DNA of 64,000 bases from Torreya grandis (Eukaryota > Streptophyta > Pinopsida > Cupressales > Taxaceae), in assembly GCA_037957365.1 (NCBI GenBank), contig JARHVA010002685.1, forward strand, positions 2,023,501-2,087,500. Reading direction: 5' to 3'. The notes beneath the pieces are model-generated. The model searched no databases and had not been told where the DNA came from. It saw only the letters and a program-made list of their open reading frames with translations. Shown here piece by piece: positions 32,154 through 44,439 of this stretch. A program made the translations under genes and the position numbers. The number at the start of each line of letters is the position of its first letter. Positions within the stretch are counted from its first letter, which is position 1.

Positions 32154-34936
32154 TAAATTCATAAGCCAACTAATTGATGATTTTTAGTTGTTATTTAAGA
32201 CATATCATAGCATGATTTTCTTGATTACTAGTTGACACTATGATTTATTACTATAGATGTTGATTATGATTTAGATGTTATGATTATGTTATCATTTATT
32301 ATCAATTATGATTCATTTTAGTATATATGATTAATGACTTATTTGTTATACCTTGATTCATTAATGTCATGTTTTGAATATTTTTTACATAGGATGGTTA
32401 TATATTGTTAAGATAATGCTAATGTCCTATTTTGTGACTAATGAAACATGTTAATGAGTTAGGATTGATGGTGGATTATATAATAATGGGAATACGAGGT
32501 TAAAAAGTAGTTAGAAACTATTATGACAATTTAAATTGGGTTATGATCAAGATTATATGCCACTGGTATTACATCAAGTCATTTTAATTTATTTGTTTAT
32601 TGACTTCATGATCATTAATTTAATCTTGATTTATTATTTTCATATTCTTTAAAGTCTTGATATAGTGTGGCATGTGGTACTTGGAATTTAACCATTAGTT
32701 ACTATTTTGACATCATATCTTATATTAATGTTTGAGTTCAAATTTTATTCACTATGACTTGAGTGATCATTTCTTGGAAGCCATATTGTTTTCATTATGA
32801 TTGAGTCTTTGATTTTATTATGTATGGTTGAATACTTTTTTCATAAAAAAATAGTTTTAAGTGAAACTTATTATTTGGGCTTAACCACTTACTCTTGGTT
32901 GACCCCTTTTTTATTATTTTATTATTTATCTTGATTATTTGGGTCATGATGTGTTTAGATAATCATTAGGTATGTTGACTAGGTATAAGCATCATGGGGT
33001 AGAAGTAATTCAATGTTTGATTTAAGTTAGTTGACCTTAGTCTTTGATTAGGTCATGATGGCTTGAACACCAAATCTTTCACCATCAAGTAGCTTCTTTG
33101 GATCACTTAACATTATTTAGTTTGTTCTTGCTTGATCTAACTCTAGGTTGATGTTGCTAGTTTGGTGGTGAAATCTATGGAAGTTTATCAGTTTATTGTG
33201 TGGGATTATGGAAGTTTTAATGGTATTTTTTAGTTGCATTTCTATTAAAACTTAATAAAGATCATGGATATTAATGACTTAATATATCATACCATAACAT
33301 CAATAAATTGTAGTTGGAATGTATCCTACGTTGGTGTTGATATAGTTAATAACTACTAATTTTCTCCTTGAAAGTAATACATAGAATAAGAACAAGGTGT
33401 TGGAACACAAAAACATCAACCCCATTGCTGACTGCATTCTTTATTGAGCAAGTAATTTCAATTTTATCAAATATTTTCCATATGGGTATATTATAATAAG
33501 ATTATGGAAATCGTTGAAGGGATATAGGTGAATTTTAAAGTCATTGGAATTCATTTTGGACCTACATTTATCCTTTTATTTAATGTCCATATTGGGTTTT
33601 GCTTAGAATGAAATATTGTTGTATTTAAAACTTAGTTTGAGTAGGGTTATTTATATTTTTTCCATTTTGGTAAAATAAATTATTGGTTTTGTATAACTTG
33701 ACTATGGGTTACATAAAGTTGTTTGGTTTTAGCTTGAATGTTTATATCTCTTGTCCAAGTGATGTATTTATTCTGATTGTATTAAAAATCATTTGTGGAA
33801 ATAAAAATTTTATGCTTAAATATTTGGTTTTTGAATAGGTATGTTGGCTTTGTTTAACTTAGCCATGTTGCTTTTACATTCATATTTTCAATATAGTGGG
33901 TTGTGTGTTATTTTGGTTATTTTCATATAAATCCATTCTGGGCATATCATGTTTTATACTTAAAGACATGGACCTGGAGTAAGGGTTTGTGGCTTACTCG
34001 ATGGGGTTCTTTTAGATTTAAGGATTAATTCATTAACTTGATTGGGTTATTTTGAGTTCATGATTAAAGGGTTATTTTATTAGATCCATTTTTGTAACTT
34101 TGTTGGTTGACTATTTTTCCTTAACTTAGTTCACTTGACTATCTTTTCATTATTTTTTTGGGTTACATCATTGAAAACTCCTTGGGTTGGACTGAGTCAA
34201 CATGATTATGTTATGTTATTAAGTTTATATTATTACTTGTATGATATGGAAAGGAACTTTGTTAGGTCTGACTGTGTTCTTAAAATAGTTCATTTGATTT
34301 CATAATATACTTCTCTAGTTTGGGCTAATGGACTTGAGTTATTCTCAAGTATTACTATTTCACTTTTGATGTATTCAAATTGGTATAAATTTGGTTTCCA
34401 TGAATCTCAAAATAAAATAAATTGGGCCTAATCATAGATTTATTGTTCTATTATTAAATACATGTTATTTTAGGATTGTATGGAATCTATTTTATAAGTA
34501 TTGGTCATTATTGTTTTTGTTTTTTTTCTCTGATGTGGAAAATCATTAAGTCATGATGACTAATTTTTGGTTTCATTTTGGTACTCAATTGAGTATTGAT
34601 TGTTTGGGAATAAAATTACCATTGGATTAATTTTTTTTTTATACTCTTAACATTTCCTAATAACCCAATTTCATAAATACATCATATAGATAATGGATGG
34701 GGTGGCTAATACCACTAATATATGGCTCATTGGGCTTGAAGGGTGGAGTTTGCTTCTTGTTGTAGTTTGAATCTTTGTCCTTCATTATGGGAATTATGTT
34801 GGTGGCATTTTTTTTTATCATTTGCCTACTAGTGTGAAATCTAATTATCACATTTCCTTGTGGAGTTTGAGCTACAACAATGTTCATGTTGTTTTTAACT
34901 CTTCATGCTATGTGTTTATATGTTTATTGAATTTAG

Positions 34937-35000
<64 letters not shown>

Positions 35001-37120
35001 ATTTATTGTTAATTAAATATTAATATTAGATACGTCTCATTCGATTAATGGTTGTGATGATTTAATCCATATCAAAGGTATTTTAACTTCTTATCTTCAT
35101 AAATATTGTGACATTTATATGTTTTTGAATATGAGTTGGTATATGAAGTATAAAGGTTACGTGGTTTTTATTCATAATAACTATATGCTTTATTACCTCC
35201 TTTTGGAAGAACAATTAGTGAATTTACATGTTGATTGTGTTGATAATTATCTACTAATTTACTCTTATTATAATATGTTATCATATTAACTTATCTTTAT
35301 CTAAATAGTTCTTTAAATAATTAACAAGGAGTTACATTCTGCAATCTTTGATGTTGGTGTATGAAAAATGGAAATTTTGGTTGTTATAATTCTAAGCCTA
35401 TTATGTTATTACTTCACTTATACTAATTACATGAATGTGAGCTGCTAGTTGAATTTGAAAATGATTATATAATCCAAAAATTAACCTGATAAGTTCTAGT
35501 AGATATATATTTAGTGTTATAAATTATATAGTGTGCATTAATATCATGTTATAAATTTTATGCTTGCATATTTATCCATCATGCATGTATCTAGTTAGAC
35601 TTATTTATTAAGATTTTTATGGACTTAAGAGAATCCCACTTAGTCAAAATGATCTTAAGCATGGAAATTATAAAGAATGTTGTAAGCATGTTTTTTTTAT
35701 TATTCTTCATTGGCACATTGTAGTATTATAATCTATTAAAGATTAAGATAGCATGGATTATTATAATAGCTTAAGTATTAATACATATGTTATATTATAT
35801 CCATTTAAAAAAAAATTAGTGTTACTTAAATAGTCATATTATTGAAACATGAAATCATGAATAATTATTGTATATAGTATGGTAGTTGGATGTTTTGGAC
35901 ACATTTGGAATGGAGCTTTAGTTGTTATTTTACTTGAATAAATTGATAGTTTTGGCAAAATCAAAATATTAATAAGCATGGTTGTTGATTTTGAAACATG
36001 TATTATGATTTCTAATTTATGCTCATTATTGAATAAAAAGAACAACAATTAAAGTAACCTCTTATTAAAAAAATGAGTTGTTATTTATTTTTCATTGTAA
36101 TACCATTTTTATTTATTGTTTTTGAATTGATGACAAGTTGATATAAGATAAAGGGAAAGAGTTTTATCTCACATATAAAATAAATAAATAGATTCTTATC
36201 ATTATACATTCTTATTTGGATTAAATTAATAAGTTAGGTGTTACACTACCAGAAGATATTATGATGATATACCCAATTATTTGTAATTATCCACTATAGA
36301 GATATTGGGTAAATTAATTTTTTTGTGTATCAATTTGGTTGATATCATTCTAATTTTAGATTTACTAAAAATTGTTATCAATATACATTAATATCAATCA
36401 TATTATTAATCTTATATTTAAAAATTATAATGTTATATCGTTTCATGACCCTAAAGCTAGATATTATGTTCTTATAACCTTGGTAGTTATCACTATTTGA
36501 GTTTATTACACCATCCTTAATGTAATTAATTTATCATAAATGGTTTCTCTTTAGCATCAGTATTAAAACCACGCATTATAGATTAGTATGGGTATGAAAT
36601 ATATTACTAAGAAGTGCTTCTCTTACCTTTTTCTAAAGTGAACCTGATGTTTGATATTATAATGCTTAATGTAATAATGTTTCTAATATGTTGGATAATG
36701 AATTTTAATTCTCATTTTTATGATATTTTTAATATTTAATATCGAGTTTAGTTTATAGGTTTTCCTATCTAAGTACACTTGACCACCTTGTAATAAGTTG
36801 TCTTGTGTTTCCATCACGTAAAAAAATACTTATCCATATTAAACTTTAATGTGGAAGGTATTATGAATAACATGAAACTTAAGTAAGGTTAAGGGCCTTC
36901 AAATGGTCCTATTAGGAAGAAAATTAATGTGTATAAAGTTTAGAGTTTATGAATGTGTACCTACACACTAATACATCAAAAAAAATTTACCTCCTAATGG
37001 TAATATTATTCTTTATAACATCCTTTAAAGGTGATTTATCCTTAGATAAGTATAAATAGTTATTATAATTTTCTTTTATTTGGAAGCATGTTAGTGTGTT
37101 CATGATGATGCTAACTTAAC
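32154..37120 (+). repeat. 3' LTR of element B (end approximate)
   Basis: It starts after the purine tract. From about 33875 it aligns with 6932-10060. The match fades after CATGTTAGTGTGTTCATGATG (about 37087-37107), so the last roughly 40 bases are missing or too diverged. The length of about 4.96 kb is very long for a chromovirus. I find no gene or second element inside. Confidence 0.65.
34938..34999. repeat. AT microsatellite in B 3' LTR (about 30 units)
   Basis: A pure AT dinucleotide run. The matching place in the 5' LTR (about 7955-7965) has only GTATATAAT, so the expansion is private to this copy. Confidence 0.95.
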
Positions 37121-38965
37121 AAGAAATATTATTAGAAATTATTTCATTAATTATCTACAAGAGAGACCTTAATAAAACCTAAATATTTCATGACTTGTTA
37201 TAATTATAATAGTAGAGCTAATATTTAATAAATTTATTATTGTAATATGAAATGGTATTGATAAATGAAAGGTTTAAAATAGTTTACTTATTCATCTGTT
37301 AAGTATCAAGGAACTCTTCCAAAAGACATAATATCAACAAGAATAAAATCAATGTTTAATTTATTCTTACATGCTATATTTTTATTCCCAATAACATTAT
37401 CATATCTATTTATTTGATTTCCACTCATATTTAGATAATTTTTATTCATTAGATCACATCACATTTAGATCATAATGAGAGATACAATGCTTATTGGATA
37501 AGCTTCTCATAACAAATATTTAAGAAAGAAAATCGATGGTCAATATGTATTAAAGAGATAAATAGGATAAGGAATATTTCATTAAGTATTGGATTATTCC
37601 CAAAGATATGCATACATAATATATCCCATTCAGTTACATCTCATTTTATCAAACATGTTCAATAGAAAGACAATAGAAGTTTTAACCCATAACTAGGTCA
37701 TTATATAAAAGACTATATTTTATAAGAATAATACAAGAAGGCTAGTTGCCCATATTATAAATAAGCAAGAGGTAAAAATATAGGCATAATTTAATAACAT
37801 ATGAATGATCATTATTAATTAATGGTCCTCATTTAATCCAAATAACTATAGGACATTTGAAGGAAGCTTCACAACCCAACATTTTGTCATCATTAAGTTA
37901 TTGCTCTAGACACCCCCAAGCTCAAGACTCCCATATCTAACCATGTTTAAATAACTTGGAAAATGAAAAGGTATATATCTAAGCAAGGGTAGTATACTCA
38001 ATAAAATGACCATGCACCCACCTATAGTATTATTCCTAATTTGTACCCAAGGAGATTCCCAATCCCAAATATAATTAAAAAAATCTTTCAATGAACATTA
38101 AAATGAATATAAACATTTATAATTATGGAAAATGAAGTGGAAATCATTCAAAAAATAAACAAGGCCTATAGTTTAATTAGAAATTAAGAGGATACCTTAG
38201 TCAAATGATTTCATCCAATAGTAATAGGAAGGCCAAATAATCTATCATTGTGCCTCAACATATATGGGTTTAATAATCTACCACTATGACATTCATGGGA
38301 GGGTCAAGCATTATACCACCATGCCTATCATAATATTATTTAAAATATGCCACCATGAAGATTATTCTCACAAAAAACCACCACATTATTTCACAATAAC
38401 ATATACACTCAAATAATAATCTAAAACATTCAAATCAATCAAGGAGAAACACAACCTCTCTAAGGCCCTTAATTTGGAAAATAACTACATGGTAGCTAAT
38501 GCAAAACCATGACATGATAATAAGAAAGTTATAATAAACCAAGTGGCCTTATTATCCTTAAAGATAAATAATCAAGTAAAGAACATAATTATTTTCATTC
38601 AAATAATAAGATGTAAAAAATGTTAATATAAATCCCACACAAGTGTTTTAAGGCCATTTGAGCACTATCCTTCATTTGTCTAAGACTCGACTCTCCTAAC
38701 CAACTCTTCATAATTAATAATCTTCTCCTTATTTTTCTCTTGTATACTCAGTTTATCTTCTTTCCAAAATGGACAAAATTTTCCAAAAGTTTTTTTTCTA
38801 AAAAAGGTCTCCTAAATAGAGAGATCAACATCTACATATAGATGTCAAATAATCATCCAACCACCTTCTAATCACCAACCTATGCCTAATTAGGGGATGT
38901 TATTTTGCTTGTTCAATTAAGGCACATGGTGGATCTATAGGATTCTATTTTTACTTCAAGATTCA
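37121..38965. other. Unassigned AT-rich stretch between the two clusters
   Basis: About 1.85 kb lies between the end of element B's 3' LTR and the start of element E's LTR. There is no long frame, no retroelement domain and no match to another part of the window that I can see. A loose repetition of CCACCATG/CCACTATG words occurs at about 38280-38400. It could be unique host DNA or an older decayed element. Confidence 0.4.
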
Positions 38966-40204
38966 TGTTATCTATCTAAACAAGCACCCATGTTTTAGTG
39001 GATGTTGTGCTTGGTTGCATGTGCCTCTCTTACAACTATCACCTTAGAATTGCATGCCAGAGAGAAATTTAGTGTTTTGTTGTAGAAATGAGATCATCAC
39101 CTAAGGTGTGTGACTTTTGTGATCCTTGGGATGAAACTATAAAGTAGGCTAACTTCCTTCTATTCTAGGTGCACCTAGTTTAGGACTAGTGCATAGACCT
39201 AAAAATAGTAGAATGAAATCTATAACTAGTGTTAAACCTAAACTTGAAAAGGGGAAAAGGTAGAGAAAAGGTATAAGGGTTTATAGAATGTAAAAGGTGA
39301 TGTACCAAGAATAGAGTGAGCACATCACTAGATTAACGACACAATAAAACTAATAGAGTAAATACATAAACTTCAAACTAGATGTAATACATAAGTGTTT
39401 CACATAAAGGTAAGGGAACACACTGCATCACTAAGAGTGATGATAAATGGTCCATACATATTGCCTATAAAAAACTATGTATACATAGAATATGACTTGT
39501 AAGTACTTCTATTTCTATGTAGAGGTGTGAAGAGAGGATAAAAATGAGAGGGAAAAACATTTACATATAGAGATAAATAACCAATAGTGCACACAAAATG
39601 TGGAGAATGAAGGAAAGTAACTCAATTATTATTAAATTTAAGGTCTAAGGAAATATTAAAAACTTGAATAGGTAGATATTTGTTATACTAGGAGATGGTT
39701 CTTAGAGGGAAAATGTTGGAATCATTATAGTGATTAAAAGATGTCAACCATTTTACAATAAAAATTAGGGTTTATATAGCGTCAAGAAAGGTCCTACATG
39801 ATCAATTAACCATTATAAGTGGTAGGTAGGAACTCAAATTTAGTAATAATGTCTAGAGTTTGTTACTATTTTTGGAGTAGTAAGATATTTTCAATAACTT
39901 CTATAAGCCATGTTTATCCAACCTGTATCTAGCATTTTTATTATTGAAGTAGGTAGAATGCCACTCATGGATCCACATGTTATATGAGAATTAAGGTCAT
40001 TTAGGCATCCAAGGGTGGTGTGTGATCATATTTTAAGACTCTAAAAACCTCCTTTCATTTTATAATATTATGATTTATTCCCCTTGATGTCCAATTGGGA
40101 TCAACTGTCATCCCCATTTATGGAGGTCACCTACCAAACTTCCTAGAATAGCCTATTAACATGGGAATGCATAGGTGTATCTTTAGGTTTTGCCTTATTA
40201 TTAT
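38966..40204 (-). repeat. 3' LTR of element E, left part
   Basis: It matches 62356 to about 63580 through blocks such as GTAGAATGAAATCTA (39210 and 62596), ACATAAACTT...ACTAGATGTAAT (39366 and 62750) and TCCCCTTGATGTCCAAT (40079 and 63460). The start at TGTTATC is approximate. It is interrupted by element F, whose duplicated target ATTAT is at 40200-40204. Confidence 0.8.
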
Positions 40205-40882
40205 TGTCTCCAAATCTTACACCCTAGAAGAGGGCTATTCAAGCCTCCTCTAGATTTGGGCAATGTTGGGACATTTCTAGGCATGTGAGTATGCTTATAA
40301 GTGGAAATGAACCTCTAGGTTGAAAGCGATAGATCCCTATACTATCATTTTTGTGTGAAATAAAACTATTGAACCAATTTTTATGAGTGAAAATAGTCAT
40401 AAGTTTGCATAAATCAAAATCCTAGTCTAAAATGGTGATACACAAAGAATTAGTTTCCACATATATGCCCTATACTTATGCATAATACAATATAATATAG
40501 TCTATATCTCAATCTCTAGAAGATTCCAACATAAGCATTTCAATATAGAGATAAAATGAATGAGATCACACAAGGTAAATAACTAGAAAGATAACCTATA
40601 TAGTCTAGAAAAGGGTTACACATGTGCAAAATCTCATACAACTAAAATGCACTCTACATGACCTATTCGATCAACTCTTTATTCAACAGGATGAAGGACA
40701 GAGAACATAAGGCTAAAACATTACTTATTGTCACTTTGCATCTCTCTCATTCCTACACAAATGCCTAGAACTTAGAAATAAAATAGACTTATGCTTCTTT
40801 GTTCAAAAGCAAAAAATGGTAGAACATTCTAGTAGGGATTCATCATACTATCTATGGATGATAAATTAAGAGCCCAAGGGTC

Positions 40883-40891
40883 CTATTTATA
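40883..40891 (-). promoter_or_regulatory. TATA box in element F 3' LTR
   Basis: The minus strand reads TATAAATAGGACC, a strong plant TATA consensus. The same site in the 5' LTR is at 53475-53483. Confidence 0.6.
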
Positions 40892-41689
40892 GAAAAATAG
40901 GGAGATAAGAAAGAGCTCTTAGGTGCTAAAATAGAATCCTCCAAAATGGTTTTCCATCACCACCCTGGTGAAACTGATTTCAACTACTCTCTCATTCAAT
41001 TGGAGTTTGTCCTTCTCTTTGGTTCACCCTCTTTAAATGACTAGTATCATTACAAAACTAATGGTGAGATGAACCTTCAAAATAAATGGCTTAGATCACT
41101 ACTTCAAACCTTAGATTACCTAAAATCTTATATGTTTTACAATGCAAACCCCTTCAATTTTTTTAAATGGCTTTACCTATAAAAATTATAAGTCAAGCAT
41201 GTTGAGAAACAAAATTTACACTATCTTTGCTCTTTTAGGTTTTTTGATTGCTTCTACTTACAAAATTCATAAGAAAATCTCTTTTAAAAACTTTATTTTT
41301 CCTTTATTAAGACCTTTTCAAGATTTTTGAATGGCTTTACTCCTTTCTTTCTCCTTTGAGTTCAATAAGTCTCCTTACTTATAAAAGTCAGAAGTCAAGC
41401 ATGTTGGGAAACTTGATTTTCACTATAGATTCATTCAAGTTTTCTAAGTGACTTCACTTCTTACTTGAATACTTTGGGCATAAACTTGATGTCTTGTGGC
41501 ACATCATGTCTTTGGATCCCAAATGCTATCTAGCTACATCAAATTTGACATGCCATGGGAATCCATTTGGGTCAGGCAATTTTCTTAAATTAATTCCCTT
41601 GGATAATTTATCTAAAGGAATTACTTTGGGAATTTTATCTTCAAGTTAATGGCTAGTTCCTTTGAGAACTTTTCCCTGAAGGACACTTG

Positions 41690-41981
41690 GGAAAGTTTCC
41701 TTCAAAAAAATTTTGATGGACACCAAGGTAAAGGCACAAGGTCCCTTCAAAAAACTCCAAAGTAAATGGCCCTTCAAAACTTTTCCAAAGGGAATTTCCA
41801 AAGATAAAGGGCCCTTTGATAAAATTATTGAAGGGTAACCTTGGAGAAAATGGGCAAAAGTACCGTTCAGAAAAGTTCTGAAAGGACACTTGGGTAAAAA
41901 GTGCCCTTTAAAACTTTTTCTAAAGGGTCACTTTGAAGGAAAGGACAAGGAAAAGTTCCCTTCAAAAAAAGTTTGAAGGGA
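41690..41981. repeat. CCCTTCAAA...TTTGAAGGG palindrome array, F 3' LTR (first part)
   Basis: Units of roughly 40-55 bp alternate GGGACACTTGGG and GGGTCACTTTG spacers with CCCTTCAAA and TTTGAAGGG half-sites. The array continues after element G at 46029-46260. Confidence 0.8.
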
Positions 41982-41986
41982 CACTT

Positions 41987-42991
41987 TGTTAGGTTGTTGA
42001 GCTAAAGCTTCACCAGGATGCAAACAGGAGAAGTTATGGAGGATGCAGAGTTGCGGGGAGTTGCAGAATCAGTTGCGGGGAAACTAGCATCGGTCTGATC
42101 AGCTGACATCAGTTAGATGGCAACGAGGAAGTAACCGGTGATGGTTACCAGTCAGCCGACATCGGTCATGGAGGAGCTGATGTCGACAGCCTGTGCGTGA
42201 ACAGGCAGTTCACATGTTGATTCTGGAGAGTCTATTTTTGGACTGTTAGTTTGCATGTTGAAGGCTAGTCTTAGTCTTGAGTTATGTGTCTAATTATTGT
42301 AATTAGGTTAGTCTAATTATTGTAAACATGAGATCTATATATGGACTCATGGGCTGTATTGTAAAAGTGTGCTAGAAAACCATAGAGCTTTTAGAGAGAG
42401 CTAGTGTAGCTCCTCCTAATTCCAGAGGGGTGCTGAGTGTGTATGATCAGGGAGAGTTGCAAGGTCTGCAAGGTCAAGGAGCTGATCCATCGGGGTACTA
42501 TTTGAAGAATCATAAGGACTTGGTGAGGCAAGGACAAGGGTTCTTCAGGGGTGTAGAGATATCTACATGGTGAGTAAGGTCTAGTGATTTGCAGGTAGCA
42601 GAGAGCAGGGGATCTACTTGGAGTATGGTTGTGTACTTGGTGAACTGGTAGCATGTTACTGACTGGTTGGAGAGGTGAACGTCAATTCTGTATTGGAGTT
42701 GATTGTTGGGACCGAGAGAGAGAGGGAAGAAGGTCTTGAGGTGTGGCAAACCTTTGAGGTGGAGGAAGAAGTGGCATCTTCCTTATTGTATATTCTTCTA
42801 TGTATTTAATACAATTGTGTATTGTCTCTCATATTCCTGTGTTGTTTCATATTTCTAGTTACTTATTGATTCTGGTATAATTCCATGTTTAGTTGCTAAT
42901 ACAAGAAGTAATCATATGTGTTCTAATTGGTAGAGCAAGATCCTAACTCAGTAGGGATCGGAGCATGTTTATTGTTCTAGGTTCCCTGACA
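41987..42991 (+). repeat. 5' LTR of element G
   Basis: TG...CA ends. The first 230 bases are GC-richer with several GACATCGGTC-like words. CTATATATGG at about 42336 is a likely TATA box. The last 700 bases match the 3' LTR almost exactly. Confidence 0.95.
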
Positions 42992-42993
42992 AG

Positions 42994-43004
42994 TGGTATC
43001 AGAG
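42994..43004 (+). other. Primer-binding site of element G (tRNA-iMet type)
   Basis: TGGTATCAGAG, exact match to the common initiator-tRNA-Met primer site, two bases after the LTR end. Confidence 0.9.
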
Positions 43005-43099
43005 ATTTTGGTTGGGTTACTAACAGGTGGTTTTAGATCTGGTAGTGTTTGTTGATTACAGGTTACTGACAGGGGTTTCTGATTGAGTGGGAGTATAGC

Positions 43100-43260
43100 A
43101 ATGGTAGAAGGAAGTACACTACGAATGGAGAAACTAAATAACACGAATGGTCTAATTGATGGAAAGAAAGAGTAGGGAAAAAGATATTGTTTGTTGGTAG
43201 CAGATCAGCATGAAGGAACTGAAGATGCAAATGTTGCAGGTGTTGTTGCATAGGATGCTT
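43100..43260 (+). pseudogene. Element G gag start fused to pre-protease linker
   Basis: The ATG at 43100 gives MVEGSTLRMEKLNNTNGLID, like the start of copia gag (EKLNGTNF). Within about 25 codons it passes, through a stop, to a segment ending VVA, stop, DALGGFLDEVE, the linker that normally precedes protease. The bulk of gag is therefore deleted. Confidence 0.55.
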
Positions 43261-43850
43261 TGGGAGGTTTCTTGGATGAAGTTGAATCTTGGATAATAGA
43301 TTATGTTGCCTCTTTCCATGCAGCCCCAGGGAGAGGAGCTGGTGAGCCTTGCCAAAGAATTGGCAAAGGGGAAGTGAAGCTGAAATTGCAGATGGATGAC
43401 ACACAGTGGTTGAATGAAGTCATGCAGGTACCAGTCTTGGAGATGATTCTAATTTATTTAGGAAATTTGGGTGATGAGAGATGCACTATAACTCTCACAA
43501 TGGATACACTTGAATTAGATGGTGGTAAGAAAGTAGGTATCCTTTATCTATCTACTTATAATGTTGATTCACCTTCTGTTGTAGAGATGTGGCTTCATAG
43601 GCTTAGTCACATATGTAGAAGGAGAATGCAGGTTCTGAAGCAGAAGATAGATGTTTTTGACAAGCTAAAGAACTGGAAACCCTTGGTGTTCATGGAGGAG
43701 ATGACGGATAGAGAAAGGGTGAGGGAACTAAATTATTCTGAGCAGAGCAGGGTTGATTTGATTAGGATTTTGATCCATGGAGAGCTCGTGGGTAAAAAGT
43801 TATCACTCACAGATGAACACAGGTACCGGCATTGGTCAGATAGTAACTAA
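43260..43850 (+). CDS. Element G truncated polyprotein: PR, GAG-pre-integrase and integrase pieces
   Basis: A 196-codon open frame. Residues about 10-23 (SWIIDYVASFHAAPGR) correspond to the copia protease site WxLDSGASFHxTP, with SG replaced by YV, so the catalytic Asp remains but the DSG loop is lost. GKGEVKLKL and VMQVPVLEMILIYLGNLGD follow the PR-to-pre-integrase path (P-L--NLIS-GQL). KKVGILYLSTYN and WLHRLSHICRRRMQVL match GAG-pre-integrase (GTLYM...LWH-RLGHMS). KIDVFDKLKNWKPLV then matches an integrase core piece, with the catalytic centre missing, and RERVRELNYSEQSR the region after it. Deletions kept the frame open, so the shortened form may once have been translated. Confidence 0.7.
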   Translation: MGGFLDEVESWIIDYVASFHAAPGRGAGEPCQRIGKGEVKLKLQMDDTQWLNEVMQVPVLEMILIYLGNLGDERCTITLTMDTLELDGGKKVGILYLSTYNVDSPSVVEMWLHRLSHICRRRMQVLKQKIDVFDKLKNWKPLVFMEEMTDRERVRELNYSEQSRVDLIRILIHGELVGKKLSLTDEHRYRHWSDSN

Positions 43851-44010
43851 TGTCAGCAATAGGAAGACCAACATCAGTCATGAAGGAACCGATGTCGACA
43901 GAAAGGATATTGATGTTGGCCAGGGAGATGACGTTGGTAGTCAGGGTCAGTGCAGGGAACTGACATCGGTCGAGAGCAGACTGGGAGATGGCTGAGATCG
44001 GTCACTGGAA
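43830..44010. repeat. GACATCGGTC-like word cluster in element G interior
   Basis: Repeated words of the form CCGATGTCGAC, CCAACATCAGTC, GATGTTGGCC, GACGTTGG, GACATCGGTCG and GATCGGTC. The same words occur in both LTRs (42085-42195 and 45122-45230). Confidence 0.7.
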
Positions 44011-44439
44011 TGGATATTGGGCAGATAGCAAGCTATCAACAAGTCTTAAATGCTCATGTGGAGGTCAAAAAGGGTAACTTAACCTCATATTCATTGTTCA
44101 CCTTCTTTATATTGCTTACTGATGGTCGAGAACCAGGAAGATGTGAAGAGGCAATGCAGGTAGAGTCCAAATATAGTGGGAGCTTGGCATGGATGAGGAG
44201 TGTGAGTCCTTGGAGAAGAACCAAATAGGTATTCATTGGTAGAGTTGTCAGCTGGAAGAAAGCACTGAGAGATGGAATGGATTCCCATTTTAGAGAAGAG
44301 AGTGGATGGATACATGAGACAGAAGGCCAAGGCATATGGTCTTGAAGAAGCTGCAGGACAGTGGTACAGGTTTTGACAGGTGGATGACTAAGCACGACTT
44401 CAGTCAATGTCAATGTAACTATTGTGTTTGTTCTTACCA

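Larger units (their letters stand above)
6932..37120 (+). mobile_element. Element B: chromovirus (Ty3/gypsy, Tekay/Del-like) with giant LTRs; split by A and by C/D
   Basis: Positions 6932-10149 and about 33875-37118 are long direct repeats. The first is followed by a TGGTATTAGAGC primer site (tRNA-iMet type) and a gag start. The second is preceded by polymerase genes and a purine tract. Domains in order are gag (10245-10706 and 28176-28820), PR, RT, RNase H, integrase and chromodomain (to about 32100). The PR end (ILGMD), the RT blocks and the chromodomain with an EATWE-like box fit the Tekay/Del chromoviruses. LTR copies differ at roughly one base in five by eye, so this is an old insertion. 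Its left end is outside the window. Confidence 0.8.
40205..41986 (-). repeat. 3' LTR of element F, left part (before element G)
   Basis: It is collinear with 52796 to about 54660, for example CACCCTAGAAGAGGG (40221 and 52811). The outer end TGTCTCC is followed by ATTAT duplication on its left. It includes a TATA box on the minus strand and the start of the CCCTTCAAA palindrome array (from about 41690). It is interrupted at CACTT by element G. Confidence 0.85.

Noticed and set aside
34822..35016. Open frame with a long Ile-Tyr run
   Set aside because: It is a translation of the AT microsatellite in element B's 3' LTR.
42391..44413. Minus-strand open frames across element G
   Set aside because: They are antisense to the LTR and the copia polyprotein pieces and contain no domain.
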